A stretch of DNA of 64,000 nucleotides from Silvibacterium acidisoli (GCA_022870745.1 CP085323.1:2914001-2978000); one strand, 5' to 3'; shown: positions 54,529 through 64,000, counted from the stretch's first letter. Numbers and translations are program-made. The notes: a model not told the origin generated them from the letters alone.

Positions 54529-55259
54529 GGATGCCTGTCCAAAAGGATACGCTGTAACTCATTACAACAGAACAATAAATTGTCTATTTTCGAGGCGATG
54601 TCATCCTGGCGGAAACCGCCAGCCTCAAGATCGGCCGCGGCCGCGGCAAGATTCCGTGCGCCAACCATCCCGGCGCTTCCCTTTACGGCATGGGCGTGAC
54701 GCCTGATTTCCGCCTGGTCATCGGTAGCCGCTGCTGCCTCCATCTTTTCCGCTCGCGCCCTTACATCGTCAAGGCAGGCCTGGTAGATCTCGTCCAGCGA
54801 TCGTTGCGGCATCATGCCGGAAAGCCGGGTGTAGACGACTTCGTCGAGAATGCCCTCATCCTTCACCGCAGGCGGCGGTTCCGGCTGGCTTATTGTGCCC
54901 TGCTGCAGTGCGGATCTTACCTGTCCAGCTTCGAGAGGCTTTCTTATGAATCCGTTGTATCCCTCTGTATCGCCGGTGGTTGCGCTCATGGCCAGCAGCG
55001 GAACCCCAGGTAGATACCGGCGCAGCGCGGTTGCCAGCTCCGGCCCGCAGATGCCGGGCATCTGCAGATCGGCCAGTACGATCTGCGGACGCTCTTCGCG
55101 CGCGAGATTTTGCACCATCCAGATAGCCTTTTCGCCACTCGATGCCTGGCTTACCGTGAAATCTTCCGCTTCCAGCAGCATTGAAATCACCGCCAGGCTT
55201 ACCTCGTCGTCGTCGATGACGAGGATTGTCTCCGGCTCCGGGCCGGACCTCTTATTCAC
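54525..55259 (-). CDS. Receiver-Hpt phosphorelay protein
   Basis: A 244-residue protein with an N-terminal receiver (acidic residues 16-18, phospho-Asp64 in VLADLQMPGICGPE, Lys107) and a C-terminal histidine phosphotransfer domain whose His190 lies in RRHAHAVKGSAGMVGARNL. This is an intermediate of a multistep phosphorelay; its His could hand phosphate to the NarL regulator encoded next. GTG start with AAGGAG 9 nt upstream. The kinase that feeds it is not adjacent; the orphan PAS kinase at 45.3 kb is one candidate only by proximity. Confidence 0.9.
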   Translation of the reverse strand: MNKRSGPEPETILVIDDDEVSLAVISMLLEAEDFTVSQASSGEKAIWMVQNLAREERPQIVLADLQMPGICGPELATALRRYLPGVPLLAMSATTGDTEGYNGFIRKPLEAGQVRSALQQGTISQPEPPPAVKDEGILDEVVYTRLSGMMPQRSLDEIYQACLDDVRARAEKMEAAAATDDQAEIRRHAHAVKGSAGMVGARNLAAAAADLEAGGFRQDDIASKIDNLLFCCNELQRILLDRHP

Positions 55260-55437
55260 CGGGGCGATCTCCTTTCAGGAGCGTGCAATCGAGCCGGATC
55301 AAGCGTTTTGATTGTTGCATGAGCAAAAAAATTGCGCCATGTAAAATCTGTCACTCACGCGTTACCGTCAGACCCGATTCACACTCCTTTATCGCTCTAT
55401 TTAAAGTCTTTTGGCCGGACGTTCCTATGCTGCCATC

Positions 55438-58400
55438 ATGTTTTTAAAAGCTAAGAAAGTCCCTCTATTTTTGGTGGCCACCCTGCTTCTGTTTCTTTGC
55501 TGCAATGATTTGCACGCGCAGTTTGAAGACGGAAGCCTTGTCGGAACGATTCACGATTCCACTGGAGCAGCGATTCCCGGCGCCGCAATTGATGTAGTCA
55601 ATACCGCGACCGGTATCCACAGCAGCGCAACCAGCAATGCCAGCGGCGATTACGTTGTTCCTTCGCTCCGTGTCGGTGTCTACAAGATCACCGCAAGCTC
55701 TTCCGGTTTTGCCGTAGCTGTCGCCGACAACATCACTATCTCAGTCGGTAGCCGCCAGCGCATTGATCTAACGCTGCAGCCTGGTCAGGCCCAGACGACT
55801 GTCGAAGTCAGCGGTGTGGCCCTTCAGCTCGAAACCGAGCAGAGCCAGCGCGGACAGACCATCAGCAACTACCAGAGCGAGGCTTTGCCGCTGGTAACGC
55901 GTAACTATTCCGACCTGCTGGGGCTGGTCACTGGCTCCCGCCAGGCACCCACGGCCGCGACCACCAGCTCCGTGAACAGCCTGGTGCGTCAGGGCGCGTA
56001 CAACGTGAACGGCCAGCGCAGCATGTTCAACAACTTCCTGCTCGACGGTATGGACAACAACGCCTACGGCGAGAGCAACCAGGGCTTCGACAACCAGATC
56101 ATCGCGATTCCGCCGGATTCGGTTGCTCAGTTCAACGTGGTGACCAACAACGAGAGCGCCGAGTATGGACGCTCCGTGGGCGCTACGGTAAACGTTGCAT
56201 CGGCGAGCGGAACGAATAACTATCACGCGACGCTGTACGAGTTTCTGCGCAACACCGACCTCAACGCCGAGGGCTTCTTCAAGCCCAACACGGTCAGCAA
56301 CACAGGCTCAGTGATTCCTTTCAAAAAGCCGACCTTCAACCGTAACCAGTTCGGTATGAACTTCGGCGGTCCCATCATGAAGGACAAGCTGTTCTTCTTC
56401 CTCGACTACGAGGGCTTCCGTCAGACCCTGACGCCGTTGAGCACTCTGACGCTGCCGACCAAGGACGAGCTGGCCGGCAAGCTCGTTGTACCGGTAACGG
56501 ATCCGCGCACCGGAACCGTCTACCCGGCAGGCCAACCCATTCCAAGCGGGGCTTTCGATCCGCTTTCGGCGAAGATCGTAAACGACTTCTCTACACTGTC
56601 CCTGCCGCAGTCGGGTATTGGAAGCTCGGGCCTCAACACCAACGACTACGCGGTCCAGGTTCCGTTTACGGATAACTCGGACAAGGGCGATCTTCGCCTC
56701 GACTACCAGCAGAACTCCAAGAGCTCCTGGTTCCTGCGCATCAGCGATCGCAAAGAGACGGGCGTGAACTATCCGGCCATTCCTCTGCCGCTGGACGGGC
56801 AGACGAACGGCACCATCCGCATTCTCGACCAGCAGGTTGCACTCGGCTACAACCACCTCTTCGACGCGAATAAGATCATCGATGCGCGCCTTGGGCTGTC
56901 GCGCACCAAGGCCGGCAAATACACGCTTTCAATTGGCGATGACCTCGGCTACACCATTCCCGGTCTTCCGCAGCTGACTGGTATCTCCGGCGGTCTGCCC
57001 TCGATCAGCATCACCAACTTCTCGGTCTTCGGCCGCCAGAGCACGAACCCGCAGTGGCAGAATCCCGCACTGCTCGATCCCAAGGTGAATTTCACCTGGG
57101 TCAAGGGCAATCACACGCTTAAGTTCGGATACGAATACGAGCATGTCTGGATGGCGGTGAACGATAATAATCCGCTGTACGGCGGCTGGACCTACGGCGG
57201 CGCTTACAGCCTCACCACCGGCAGCGCAGTCGCGGATAACTACTGGGCAGACTTCCTCTTTGGCGCGACCAGCAACTACCAGCTGGCGAACTACTTCGTG
57301 GTCCACCTGCGCCAGTCCATGGACAGCGCCTATGCGCAGGACGATTGGAAGGTTCTGCCGAACCTGACGCTGAACCTTGGCCTGCGCTGGGAGTACGGAT
57401 CGCCTTACTCGGAGCAGAACAACTACGTCTCGAATTTCGATCCTGGCTCGCAGACAGTGCTGACGATCACCCCGGGTGCTTCTGGGATCGGCATCACTCC
57501 GTACAGCGGCGATGGCGTTTATGGCAAGACGCTGATGAACCCCGACCTTGCCGACTTTGCGCCCCGCGTGGGCTTTGCCTACGCAGCGACGCCGAAGACG
57601 GCGATCCGCGGCGGCTTCGGCATGTCGTATGTCCACTACACCCGCGCCGGTTCGGGCGATATCCTGGCGATCAACGCACCGCAGGCGCAGTTTGCCTCGG
57701 TGAACCAGATCAAGCCAACTCCGGGAAATCAGTGTTCGAGCCCCTTGCCGTCACAGATCATCGATCCTACATCCACCACACCCACCACCCCGACCTGCTA
57801 TGCGACTTCATCGCAAGGCTTTCCCTCGGGACTCGTTACCACTTTCAATCCGGCGACGGACAATATCACCTGGGTTCCGAAAGATACCCGCGACAGCTAT
57901 GTCGAGAGCTACTTCCTGAGCGTGCAGGAGCAGCTTGCGAAGAACACCATTCTCGACATCGCCTACGTCGGCAACCACGGCGTGAAGCTGCAGGGCTTCA
58001 TGAACGGCAACCAGAAGAACCCGGCGAATGGATTCAAACGGCCCTTCGGTAACTGGCCGAGCGACATCACCGAGGGCCTCAACCAGTTCTGGTCGAACTA
58101 TAACGCGCTGCAGGTTCGCTATGAGCAGCGCTTTGTGAACGGCCTTACGCTGTTGAACTCTTTCACCTGGTCGCACGCTCTCGACAACGCCAGTGCATCG
58201 CTCGAAAGCAACACGCCTTCGCCGCAGAACGCCTTCAACATCGCGGCGGATTACGCGCAGTCGGATTACAACCTGCCCCTCTCCAACGTGACCAGCCTCA
58301 TTTACGATCTGCCGGTCGGGTACGGACGCCGCTTCCTCGGCAACGCGAATGCATTTGAGGACGCGGCGCTGGGCGGCTGGCAGCTCAGCCTGATCAACAC

Positions 58401-58959
58401 CTCGCAGGCCGGTACGCCCTTCAACATCACCTACTCGCCCAACAGCGCACAGGCGGTGTCCCAGCAGATTGGGGCGACTTACCGAGGTGCGAACGAGTAC
58501 CGCCCGAACATCGTTCCCGGACAGAAGGTCACGAAGGGAACGAGCAGCCGCGCGGCGAACTCCGGCTATGTGAACTACATCAACTACAACGCTTTTGTGT
58601 TGCCGGCTATCAAGGACGCGGCGGGTAACGCGCTCAGCCCGTTCGGCACCGCTTCGCGCAACCCCGGCCGTACGCCCCCGTACAACGAGGCGGACCTGGC
58701 GCTCAACAAGAAATTCAGCACTCCGATCGAGAGCCTGAAGATCGAGTTCCGCACCGAGTTCTACAACATCCTCAACCACACCAACTTCTACCTGCCCAGC
58801 ACGATCAGCGGCACGCAGGGCACTACCAGCCAAACCCTGGGGGTTGGAGCGACGCCGTCGCTCTCGGCCATCAACGGTGGTGTTCCCACCGGCGGCGGAC
58901 AGATCTCCACGACCTACGAACCGCGTATCATTCAGTTCGGTCTAAAGGTTTTATTCTAG
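55438..58959 (+). CDS. Large TonB-dependent receptor, Oar-like
   Basis: A 1173-residue outer-membrane protein. The signal peptide ends near DLHAQF. A carboxypeptidase-regulatory-like domain (LVGTIHDSTGAAIPGAAIDVVN) is followed by the plug (GQRSMFNNFLLDGMDNN, IPPDSVAQFNVVTNNESAEYGRSVGATVNVASASGTN) and the barrel, ending with IIQFGLKVLF. This is the ~1100-1200-residue acidobacterial receptor type with the strong FNNFLLDG motif. The substrate is unknown. The frame opens at 55411, but ATG 55438 starts the signal peptide. A terminator follows. Confidence 0.9.
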   Translation: MFLKAKKVPLFLVATLLLFLCCNDLHAQFEDGSLVGTIHDSTGAAIPGAAIDVVNTATGIHSSATSNASGDYVVPSLRVGVYKITASSSGFAVAVADNITISVGSRQRIDLTLQPGQAQTTVEVSGVALQLETEQSQRGQTISNYQSEALPLVTRNYSDLLGLVTGSRQAPTAATTSSVNSLVRQGAYNVNGQRSMFNNFLLDGMDNNAYGESNQGFDNQIIAIPPDSVAQFNVVTNNESAEYGRSVGATVNVASASGTNNYHATLYEFLRNTDLNAEGFFKPNTVSNTGSVIPFKKPTFNRNQFGMNFGGPIMKDKLFFFLDYEGFRQTLTPLSTLTLPTKDELAGKLVVPVTDPRTGTVYPAGQPIPSGAFDPLSAKIVNDFSTLSLPQSGIGSSGLNTNDYAVQVPFTDNSDKGDLRLDYQQNSKSSWFLRISDRKETGVNYPAIPLPLDGQTNGTIRILDQQVALGYNHLFDANKIIDARLGLSRTKAGKYTLSIGDDLGYTIPGLPQLTGISGGLPSISITNFSVFGRQSTNPQWQNPALLDPKVNFTWVKGNHTLKFGYEYEHVWMAVNDNNPLYGGWTYGGAYSLTTGSAVADNYWADFLFGATSNYQLANYFVVHLRQSMDSAYAQDDWKVLPNLTLNLGLRWEYGSPYSEQNNYVSNFDPGSQTVLTITPGASGIGITPYSGDGVYGKTLMNPDLADFAPRVGFAYAATPKTAIRGGFGMSYVHYTRAGSGDILAINAPQAQFASVNQIKPTPGNQCSSPLPSQIIDPTSTTPTTPTCYATSSQGFPSGLVTTFNPATDNITWVPKDTRDSYVESYFLSVQEQLAKNTILDIAYVGNHGVKLQGFMNGNQKNPANGFKRPFGNWPSDITEGLNQFWSNYNALQVRYEQRFVNGLTLLNSFTWSHALDNASASLESNTPSPQNAFNIAADYAQSDYNLPLSNVTSLIYDLPVGYGRRFLGNANAFEDAALGGWQLSLINTSQAGTPFNITYSPNSAQAVSQQIGATYRGANEYRPNIVPGQKVTKGTSSRAANSGYVNYINYNAFVLPAIKDAAGNALSPFGTASRNPGRTPPYNEADLALNKKFSTPIESLKIEFRTEFYNILNHTNFYLPSTISGTQGTTSQTLGVGATPSLSAINGGVPTGGGQISTTYEPRIIQFGLKVLF

Positions 58960-58974
58960 AAGTTAAGACATAAA

Positions 58975-59010
58975 CGAAAGGGGAGCGCTTGACGGCTCCC
59001 CTTTCGCCTT
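58975..59010 (+). terminator. Terminator after TonB receptor gene
   Basis: CGAAAGGGGAGC (58975-58986) pairs with GCTCCCCTTTCG (58995-59006), followed by CCTTTTG. Strong stem of 12 bp. Confidence 0.85.
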
Positions 59011-59039
59011 TTGTTGCATGGCCTGTACAGTGTTGCTTG

Positions 59040-60446
59040 ATGAGTGACGAGATCGAGGATCTGAAGCGGCAGATCGCCGCGCTGACAGAACGTGTGTCCC
59101 GGCTTGAAGGTGCGCCCGTATCCCATCCTTCGCCGCCTCCACCTCGTCCTGTTTCAGTCCCCGATCACGCGCCGAAGGTTTCGCTCGAGAATCGCATCGG
59201 CGTGCAGCTCTTCAACCGCGTGGGCATACTCGCGGTGCTGATTGGTGCGGCATGGTTTCTGAAGTTCGCGATCGACAATCAATGGGTCGGTCCGCTGGCT
59301 CGTGTGCTCATCGGCATCGGCGCGGGCAGCGGCATCATTCTCTGGTCTGAGCGCTTTCGCGCACAAGGGTATCGCGGCTTCTCGCTCTCGCTCAAGGCCA
59401 TTGGAACGGGCATCCTCTATCTCTCGCTCTGGGCCGCTTACGCGCTGTTTCACCTGCTGCCAGCGCCGGTGGCTTTTTTCGCGATGATTCTCGTAACTGC
59501 GTGGAATGCGTGGATGAGCTGGAGTCAGAGCTCGCAGGCTCTCGCTTTCTATGCCGCTGTCGGAGGCTTCCTCACGCCGTTGCTGCTCTCGAACGGAGAG
59601 AATCATGAGCTGGCGCTGTTCGGATACTTGCTGGTGCTCGACCTGGCCATCTTTGCGTTGGTGTTGCAGCGTCCGTGGCTGCGTCTGCTGCCTACGGCTT
59701 TTCTGGCGACTGCATTTTACGAATTCGCATGGGCGATGCATTACTATTCCGGCGTCCAGTTTGCGCTCTCTGCTTCGCTGCTTGCGATTCTGTTCCTCTT
59801 CTTTTCTATTGCTCCGCTGGTGGTTCGAATCATTGAGGCTCCACAGGCCGATCTTCTTGCGGCGCTATCGTTGGCCAATGCGGCTGCGGGGTATCTCGGT
59901 TTCTTCCTGCTGCTCGACGCACCGAATGGAGCAGCGCCGCAGGCTATCGCAGCAATTCTTTTTGCGGCATACTTCCTGGCACTCCGTATCGCGATGGAGC
60001 GCCTCGACCTGCCGAATCATTTCGCGGCGCGCAGTCGCGTGTTGAACTCCGCGCACCTGCTTGCGGCGATCGGTTTCATGGGCGTCGCCCTGGCACTCGC
60101 GATTCACTTCTACTGGTGGCAGGTTCGCTATACCGGCGACCGCTCGCTCATTCACGATTACCGCACCTACGCGCAGTTCACCTACTCGGCGGCGTTCATG
60201 GCCTTTGGCGGTGCGTTGCTGATGATCGGCTTCTTTCGCCGCTCCGCATTCCTGCGCTGGCAGGCGCTCTTTCTGCTGACCGCGACAATCGCAAAGGTCT
60301 TCCTCATCGACATCAGCCAGCTTAGCCAGGGCTATCGTATTTTCAGCTTTCTCGGACTGGGCGTGCTTCTGCTGGCAGTGAGCTTCGCGTATCAGAAGGA
60401 TTGGCTGAGTCTGCGCGGTGGCATTGGCGAGAAGCCTGCTCCATAA
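59040..60446 (+). CDS. DUF2339 multi-pass membrane protein
   Basis: A 468-residue membrane protein. A short coiled-coil start (EIEDLKRQIAALTERVSRLEG) and a Pro-rich linker precede LENRIGVQLFNRVGILAVLIGAAWFLKFAIDNQWVGP, the characteristic entry of DUF2339, then about 12 hydrophobic helices. Function unknown. It is about half the length of the longest DUF2339 members. ATG 59040 lacks a clear Shine-Dalgarno. Confidence 0.82.
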   Translation: MSDEIEDLKRQIAALTERVSRLEGAPVSHPSPPPPRPVSVPDHAPKVSLENRIGVQLFNRVGILAVLIGAAWFLKFAIDNQWVGPLARVLIGIGAGSGIILWSERFRAQGYRGFSLSLKAIGTGILYLSLWAAYALFHLLPAPVAFFAMILVTAWNAWMSWSQSSQALAFYAAVGGFLTPLLLSNGENHELALFGYLLVLDLAIFALVLQRPWLRLLPTAFLATAFYEFAWAMHYYSGVQFALSASLLAILFLFFSIAPLVVRIIEAPQADLLAALSLANAAAGYLGFFLLLDAPNGAAPQAIAAILFAAYFLALRIAMERLDLPNHFAARSRVLNSAHLLAAIGFMGVALALAIHFYWWQVRYTGDRSLIHDYRTYAQFTYSAAFMAFGGALLMIGFFRRSAFLRWQALFLLTATIAKVFLIDISQLSQGYRIFSFLGLGVLLLAVSFAYQKDWLSLRGGIGEKPAP

Positions 60447-60448
60447 GA

Positions 60449-60988
60449 TTAAGCGAGAAGGCTTCTGACCTTTTCTACGAGAGCCGCGACATCGACCGCC
60501 TGCAGAACGTCGACCTCGATCAGCGAGCCCGCACCCATCGGGCGGTCGTACTCGGCAAACCACTCCTCGGAAAACTTCGCTAGCGGGTGTGCAGGATGAT
60601 GGCGCTCGGCGGCGGCGCGATGCTCGAAGCGGCGACGCAGATCCTCTGGCGGGCAGGTGCAATGCACCTCTACGACAGGGCAACGGAACGAGCGTAGCCT
60701 GCCCTGCTCGTACTCGCTGTGCGGGCGGAAGTTCGCATCGAGAACAACGCGTGGGGACAACGCAGCCAGCGACCACAAGACATTCATCGCCGCCGATCCG
60801 ATACGCCGCGAGAAGACGAGATCTCCGGCCGGGCCTTCGAACGAATCGAAGAGCACTTCCTTGATGTGATCCTTGGTGATGAGCGCGAAGCCCAACTCTT
60901 TCGCCAGCGGTGTCGCGATGGTGCTCTTGCCCACGCCCGGCGCGCCGGAGACGAGGATGAGCTGTTTCGTAAGCTGCAGATCGCTCAT
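60449..60988 (-). CDS. P-loop kinase (zeta-toxin/adenylyl-sulfate-kinase-like AAA)
   Basis: A 179-residue nucleotide kinase-like protein. Walker A is GAPGVGKST (15-23), and ITKDHIKEVLFDSF, VVLDANF and VHCTCPPEDLRRRFEHR are typical of the predicted-kinase AAA_33 family. The substrate is unknown; the family includes small-molecule kinases and zeta toxins, but there is no antitoxin gene nearby, so a toxin role is not supported. It converges with the DUF2339 gene with a 2-nt gap between stops. Confidence 0.82.
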   Translation of the reverse strand: MSDLQLTKQLILVSGAPGVGKSTIATPLAKELGFALITKDHIKEVLFDSFEGPAGDLVFSRRIGSAAMNVLWSLAALSPRVVLDANFRPHSEYEQGRLRSFRCPVVEVHCTCPPEDLRRRFEHRAAAERHHPAHPLAKFSEEWFAEYDRPMGAGSLIEVDVLQAVDVAALVEKVRSLLA

Positions 60989-60997
60989 CGTAGCTTG

Positions 60998-63532
60998 CTA
61001 CCGCAGGCTTGTTTCCATTTCGTTGAGCCAGTCCGGCGGCTTGAGGATTTCGCGCGGCTTCGTGCCTTCCGCGGGGCCGACGATGCCGTCGCGCTCCATC
61101 ATGTCGATCAGGTGCGCAGCGCGTCCGTAGCCGATGCGCAGACGGCGCTGCAGCAGGGAGGTGGACGCTTTGCCAAACTCGAGCACGAGGCGCACCGCGT
61201 CCTGGAAGAGCTCGTCGTTGTCGTCGTCTCCGCCGCCGCCCGCATCGATCTCGCGCCCGCTCGCATCCTTGGGAGCGTCGAGGAAGCCCTGAGCGTATTC
61301 GGCTCCGCCCTGCTTCTTCCAGAAATCTGTAACAGCGGAGATTTCTTTTTCCGTGACGAAGGGCGCATGCACGCGCTGCAGCCGCGACGTACCCGGCGGC
61401 AGGAAGAGCATGTCGCCGCGACCGAGTAGCGATTCGGCGCCGTTCGAGTCGAGGATGGTGCGCGAGTCAACCTTGGTTGCCAGCCGGAAGGACATGCGCG
61501 TGGGCACGTTGGCCTTGATGAGTCCGGTGATGACGTCCACCGAGGGGCGCTGCGTTGCCAGCACCAGGTGGATGCCGACGGCGCGTGCCATCTGTGCGAG
61601 ACGCGTGATCGCTTCTTCGACGTTGGCCTTATCGAGCATCATCAGATCGGCCAGCTCGTCGATGATGATCATGATGTAAGGCAGCGGCTCTTCGTCCGGC
61701 GAATCATCAAACAGGTTCGGCATGCCCGATTCGAAGAGCTTGTTGTACTGGTCGATGTTGCGCACGCTGCGCGAGGCCAGCAGCTTGAGGCGGCGCTCCA
61801 TTTCGCGCACGGCATTGCGCAGCGCGTTGGCTGCAAGCTTGGGCTCGGTGATGATTGGCGTGAAGAGGTGCGGGATCCCTTCGTACATGCCGAGTTCCAC
61901 GCGCTTGGGGTCGACAAGGATCAGCCTGACCTGCTGCGGTGTCGCCTTGAACAGCACCGACATGATCATGGCGTTGATGGCGACCGATTTACCGCTGCCG
62001 GTCGAACCGGCGATGAGCACGTGCGGCATGGTGGCAAGATCGGCGGTAACGATGCGGCCGTTGATGTCCTTGCCCATGGCCAGCGTCAGCTTGCTCTTCC
62101 CGTTGCGGAAGCCTTCCGCTTCGATCACATCGCGCAGCCAAATGGTTTCGCGGTCCTCGTTCGGCACCTGGATGCCCACGGTGCTCTTGCCCGCCATGCG
62201 CTCGATCAGGATGCTCTCGGCACGCATCGCAAGGCAGAGGTCGTCGGCGAGGCCGGTGACGCGGCTGTACTTTACACCTGCGTCGGGGCGAAATTCGAAG
62301 GTCGTGACCACGGGACCGGGGTTGATCTGTACCACCTGGCCCATCACATCGAATTCTGCGCATTTCTCGACGAGGATCTGGGCTTCGGTCCGCAGAGCAT
62401 CTTCGCGGACGATCTGTGTGTCCTCGCTGCGATGCAGCAGGGTGCTCGGCGGCAGCTTGAAGCCGCTGACGGATTTCTGCGTCAGGGTTACGGTGCGAAC
62501 CTCCGCATCGGCACGCTCGTGAACTTCAATTTCTTCGACCGGCGCAGGTGCGGGCTCAGGCTCGACCGGACGCGGTGCCTCGCGTTTGGGCACCAGCTGC
62601 GGACGCATCACCGGCTGAAGAGGCTCGGGAATCGATTCCGCGACAGGCTCGGGTTCGGGATCGGAAACCGCTTCCTGCGGGATCTCTTCCCAGATGGTCA
62701 GGCGCTCCTGCGGCTGCTGCATCTCGGCAAAGCCCTGGTGGCGGTGGCCTGCTTCTTCGTACTCCTGCTCCTGCTCGCTGGCCGGGTCGTAGTCGGATAC
62801 TGTTTCGGGATGCTTGCGGCGAGCCTTTTCGAGCTTGGCAGCGGCTTTGCGCGCAAGGGCCAGCTCCTTCTCGCGAATCTTTTCCTGCTTCTCTTCCTGC
62901 TTGCGTTCCTTCGCCTGGGCCCGGGCGATCTTACGGTTTTCCCAGCGGTCGCGCCACGCCTGGATGAAGGCAAAGCGGATCGCCAGCCACTCGCGGGCGG
63001 TATTGAAGCTGAATGTTGTAGAGAGGTAGAGCGCGATGGCGACCATGGCAACGGCGACAACGCAGGCGCCGGGGTAGTTGAGCCATTGGACAAGGGCATC
63101 GGCGGAGAGCCGGCCGGTGACGCCCTCAATAGGCAGTCCACCGAGGAAGTGCATGTGGCCGGGAAGCAGCGCAGCCAGTGTGGGACCAAAGAGAAAGCAC
63201 AGAACGATGCCAGCCAGCTTGGCGCCGGGCGATCCGGCAGGGCGCGAGAGCATCCATGTCCAGCCCAGTGCGCCTACAAGCAAGGGCAGAACGAAGGACG
63301 TTGCTCCCTCGATCTGCAGAACGATGTCGCTGAAGACAGCGCCGATGGGGCCGATCCAGTTGTGGACCTGTCCGTGCGGCAGCCCGCTGACCGTGTTCAG
63401 CGATGGGTCGAGAGGGCGGTAAGAGACCAGGGCGAGGAAAAGGAGAATCGCCGCAACCAGCGTCAGCAGCCCGATCAGTTCGTTCAGGCGGCGGTGGCGC
63501 GTCGGAGTGGTAACCAGTTTCAGGGGTTTCAT
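60998..63532 (-). CDS. ftsK: DNA translocase FtsK/SpoIIIE
   Basis: Pumps chromosome termini at the division septum. The 844 residues comprise about four N-terminal helices (to about 185), a Lys/Glu and Pro-rich linker (about 200-350), the translocase motor with Walker A GSTGSGKSVAINAM and Walker B IMIIIDELADLMM, and a C-terminal gamma winged helix (SLLQRRLRIGYGRAAHLIDMMERDGIVGP) that reads KOPS. The linker is short compared with the ~1300-residue E. coli FtsK. The start ATG 63532 lacks a strong Shine-Dalgarno. Confidence 0.95.
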   Translation of the reverse strand: MKPLKLVTTPTRHRRLNELIGLLTLVAAILLFLALVSYRPLDPSLNTVSGLPHGQVHNWIGPIGAVFSDIVLQIEGATSFVLPLLVGALGWTWMLSRPAGSPGAKLAGIVLCFLFGPTLAALLPGHMHFLGGLPIEGVTGRLSADALVQWLNYPGACVVAVAMVAIALYLSTTFSFNTAREWLAIRFAFIQAWRDRWENRKIARAQAKERKQEEKQEKIREKELALARKAAAKLEKARRKHPETVSDYDPASEQEQEYEEAGHRHQGFAEMQQPQERLTIWEEIPQEAVSDPEPEPVAESIPEPLQPVMRPQLVPKREAPRPVEPEPAPAPVEEIEVHERADAEVRTVTLTQKSVSGFKLPPSTLLHRSEDTQIVREDALRTEAQILVEKCAEFDVMGQVVQINPGPVVTTFEFRPDAGVKYSRVTGLADDLCLAMRAESILIERMAGKSTVGIQVPNEDRETIWLRDVIEAEGFRNGKSKLTLAMGKDINGRIVTADLATMPHVLIAGSTGSGKSVAINAMIMSVLFKATPQQVRLILVDPKRVELGMYEGIPHLFTPIITEPKLAANALRNAVREMERRLKLLASRSVRNIDQYNKLFESGMPNLFDDSPDEEPLPYIMIIIDELADLMMLDKANVEEAITRLAQMARAVGIHLVLATQRPSVDVITGLIKANVPTRMSFRLATKVDSRTILDSNGAESLLGRGDMLFLPPGTSRLQRVHAPFVTEKEISAVTDFWKKQGGAEYAQGFLDAPKDASGREIDAGGGGDDDNDELFQDAVRLVLEFGKASTSLLQRRLRIGYGRAAHLIDMMERDGIVGPAEGTKPREILKPPDWLNEMETSLR

Positions 63533-63736
63533 CAGGACGCAATTTTGTGCGCGCCGCCGTCGGGCGGTTTGCAGAGCCAGGAATCCCAGAGCAATCCTAT
63601 TATTTCAGGCTGTGTCCCATCCGGCGACCTGAAAACAGGCGTCGAACCTGCCGAGGTACGGTTAGCCAGAGACCAGTCAGCGAAAAAATGGCCCGTCTGG
63701 AAACGGTTAGCCTGTGAATTTGCTTCTAAGCTGACC

Positions 63737-64000
63737 ATGAAAGGCTTCTTCCTCACGACCCTCGCCGCCGGTGCCTTGTTTGCCGGTACGCTCAGCGCGC
63801 AAAGCGATTCCAAGGCCCAGCAGATCCTCGACCTGACCAATAAGGACCGCGAGGCCCACAGCCTGCCTCCGCTCAAGTGGGACGACGCCCTGGCCGCAGC
63901 AGCCCAAAAGCATGCCGAGCGAATGATCCAGGAAAAAACACTTTCGCATCAATATGACGGCGAGCCCGATCCCGGCGCCCGCGCGGCCCAGGCAGGAGCG
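63737..64000 (+). CDS. CAP/SCP-domain secreted protein (partial)
   Basis: Only the first 88 codons are in the window; the gene continues past the right edge. A signal peptide ending SAQS is followed by ILDLTNKDREAHSLPPLKWDDALAAAAQKHAERM and TLSHQYDGE, the CAP-domain helix-1 pattern with the catalytic-site His seen in cysteine-rich secretory protein-like bacterial proteins. Divergent from ftsK by about 200 nt. Confidence 0.8.
   Translation, partial: MKGFFLTTLAAGALFAGTLSAQSDSKAQQILDLTNKDREAHSLPPLKWDDALAAAAQKHAERMIQEKTLSHQYDGEPDPGARAAQAGA

Noticed and set aside
55411-55437. Earlier start for the large TonB receptor
   Set aside because: The nine extra residues precede a typical signal peptide and would disrupt it; ATG 55438 is preferred.
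60449-60988. Zeta-type toxin of a toxin-antitoxin pair
   Set aside because: Walker A and the fold are shared with many small kinases; no antitoxin gene is adjacent.

Overview
This window looks like a chromosomal segment of an Acidobacteriota bacterium, most likely class Terriglobia / family Acidobacteriaceae. That assignment is an inference from several things seen together: a GC-rich sequence; two large TonB-dependent receptors of the carboxypeptidase-regulatory-domain type; a CRTAC1 (FG-GAP/ASPIC) secreted protein; a futalosine-pathway menaquinone gene (mqnC); small conserved proteins of a kind I associate with this group; and dispersed palindromic repeats containing GGTGCCCCATCC. No rRNA, tRNA, CRISPR array, prophage or transposase was seen.

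Layout. 1-14.6 kb is a mixed metabolic and envelope region: a DUF5666-like secreted protein, a FucP/GluP-type sugar transporter, threonine ammonia-lyase (ilvA) behind what appears to be a complete ribosome-mediated attenuator, a CRTAC1 protein, a small membrane protein, a TonB receptor, a beta-propeller lipoprotein and an S9 peptidase. 14.6-37.5 kb is one uninterrupted plus-strand supercluster carrying the str, S10, spc and alpha gene sets in canonical order (rpsL, rpsG, fusA, tuf, rpsJ to rpmC and rpsQ, rplN to rplO, secY, adk, map, infA, rpmJ, rpsM, rpsK, rpsD, rpoA, rplQ). A promoter with a structured leader of about 370 nt precedes it and a strong terminator follows rplQ. 37.5-64 kb is again mixed: an unknown small protein between palindromic repeats, mqnC, a DUF481 protein, cytochrome c, an outer-membrane barrel protein, class I fumarase, a YpdA-type reductase, an orphan PAS histidine kinase, a trypsin-like lipoprotein, an ABC-2 exporter, oxidoreductases, a phosphorelay-like pair (receiver-Hpt plus NarL-type regulator), a giant TonB receptor, a DUF2339 protein, a P-loop kinase, FtsK and the start of a CAP-domain protein.

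The most interesting signals are in non-coding DNA. (1) Upstream of ilvA there is a 26-codon leader ORF rich in Ile and Val codons, followed by mutually exclusive antiterminator and terminator hairpins: a branched-chain amino acid attenuator. (2) A two-hairpin element starting at the stop codon follows rpsJ, rplC and rpsH, with paired base changes between copies that keep the stems. (3) Degenerate 7-nt periodic repeats fill several ribosomal-protein spacers; in one case they supply the ribosome-binding site of rpmJ. The ribosomal superoperon therefore has unusually long, structured spacers although its gene order is conventional.

Limits: gene identities come from reading the translated sequence, without database searches. 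RNA structures were paired by eye and not folded computationally. Coordinates of non-coding features may be off by a base or so.
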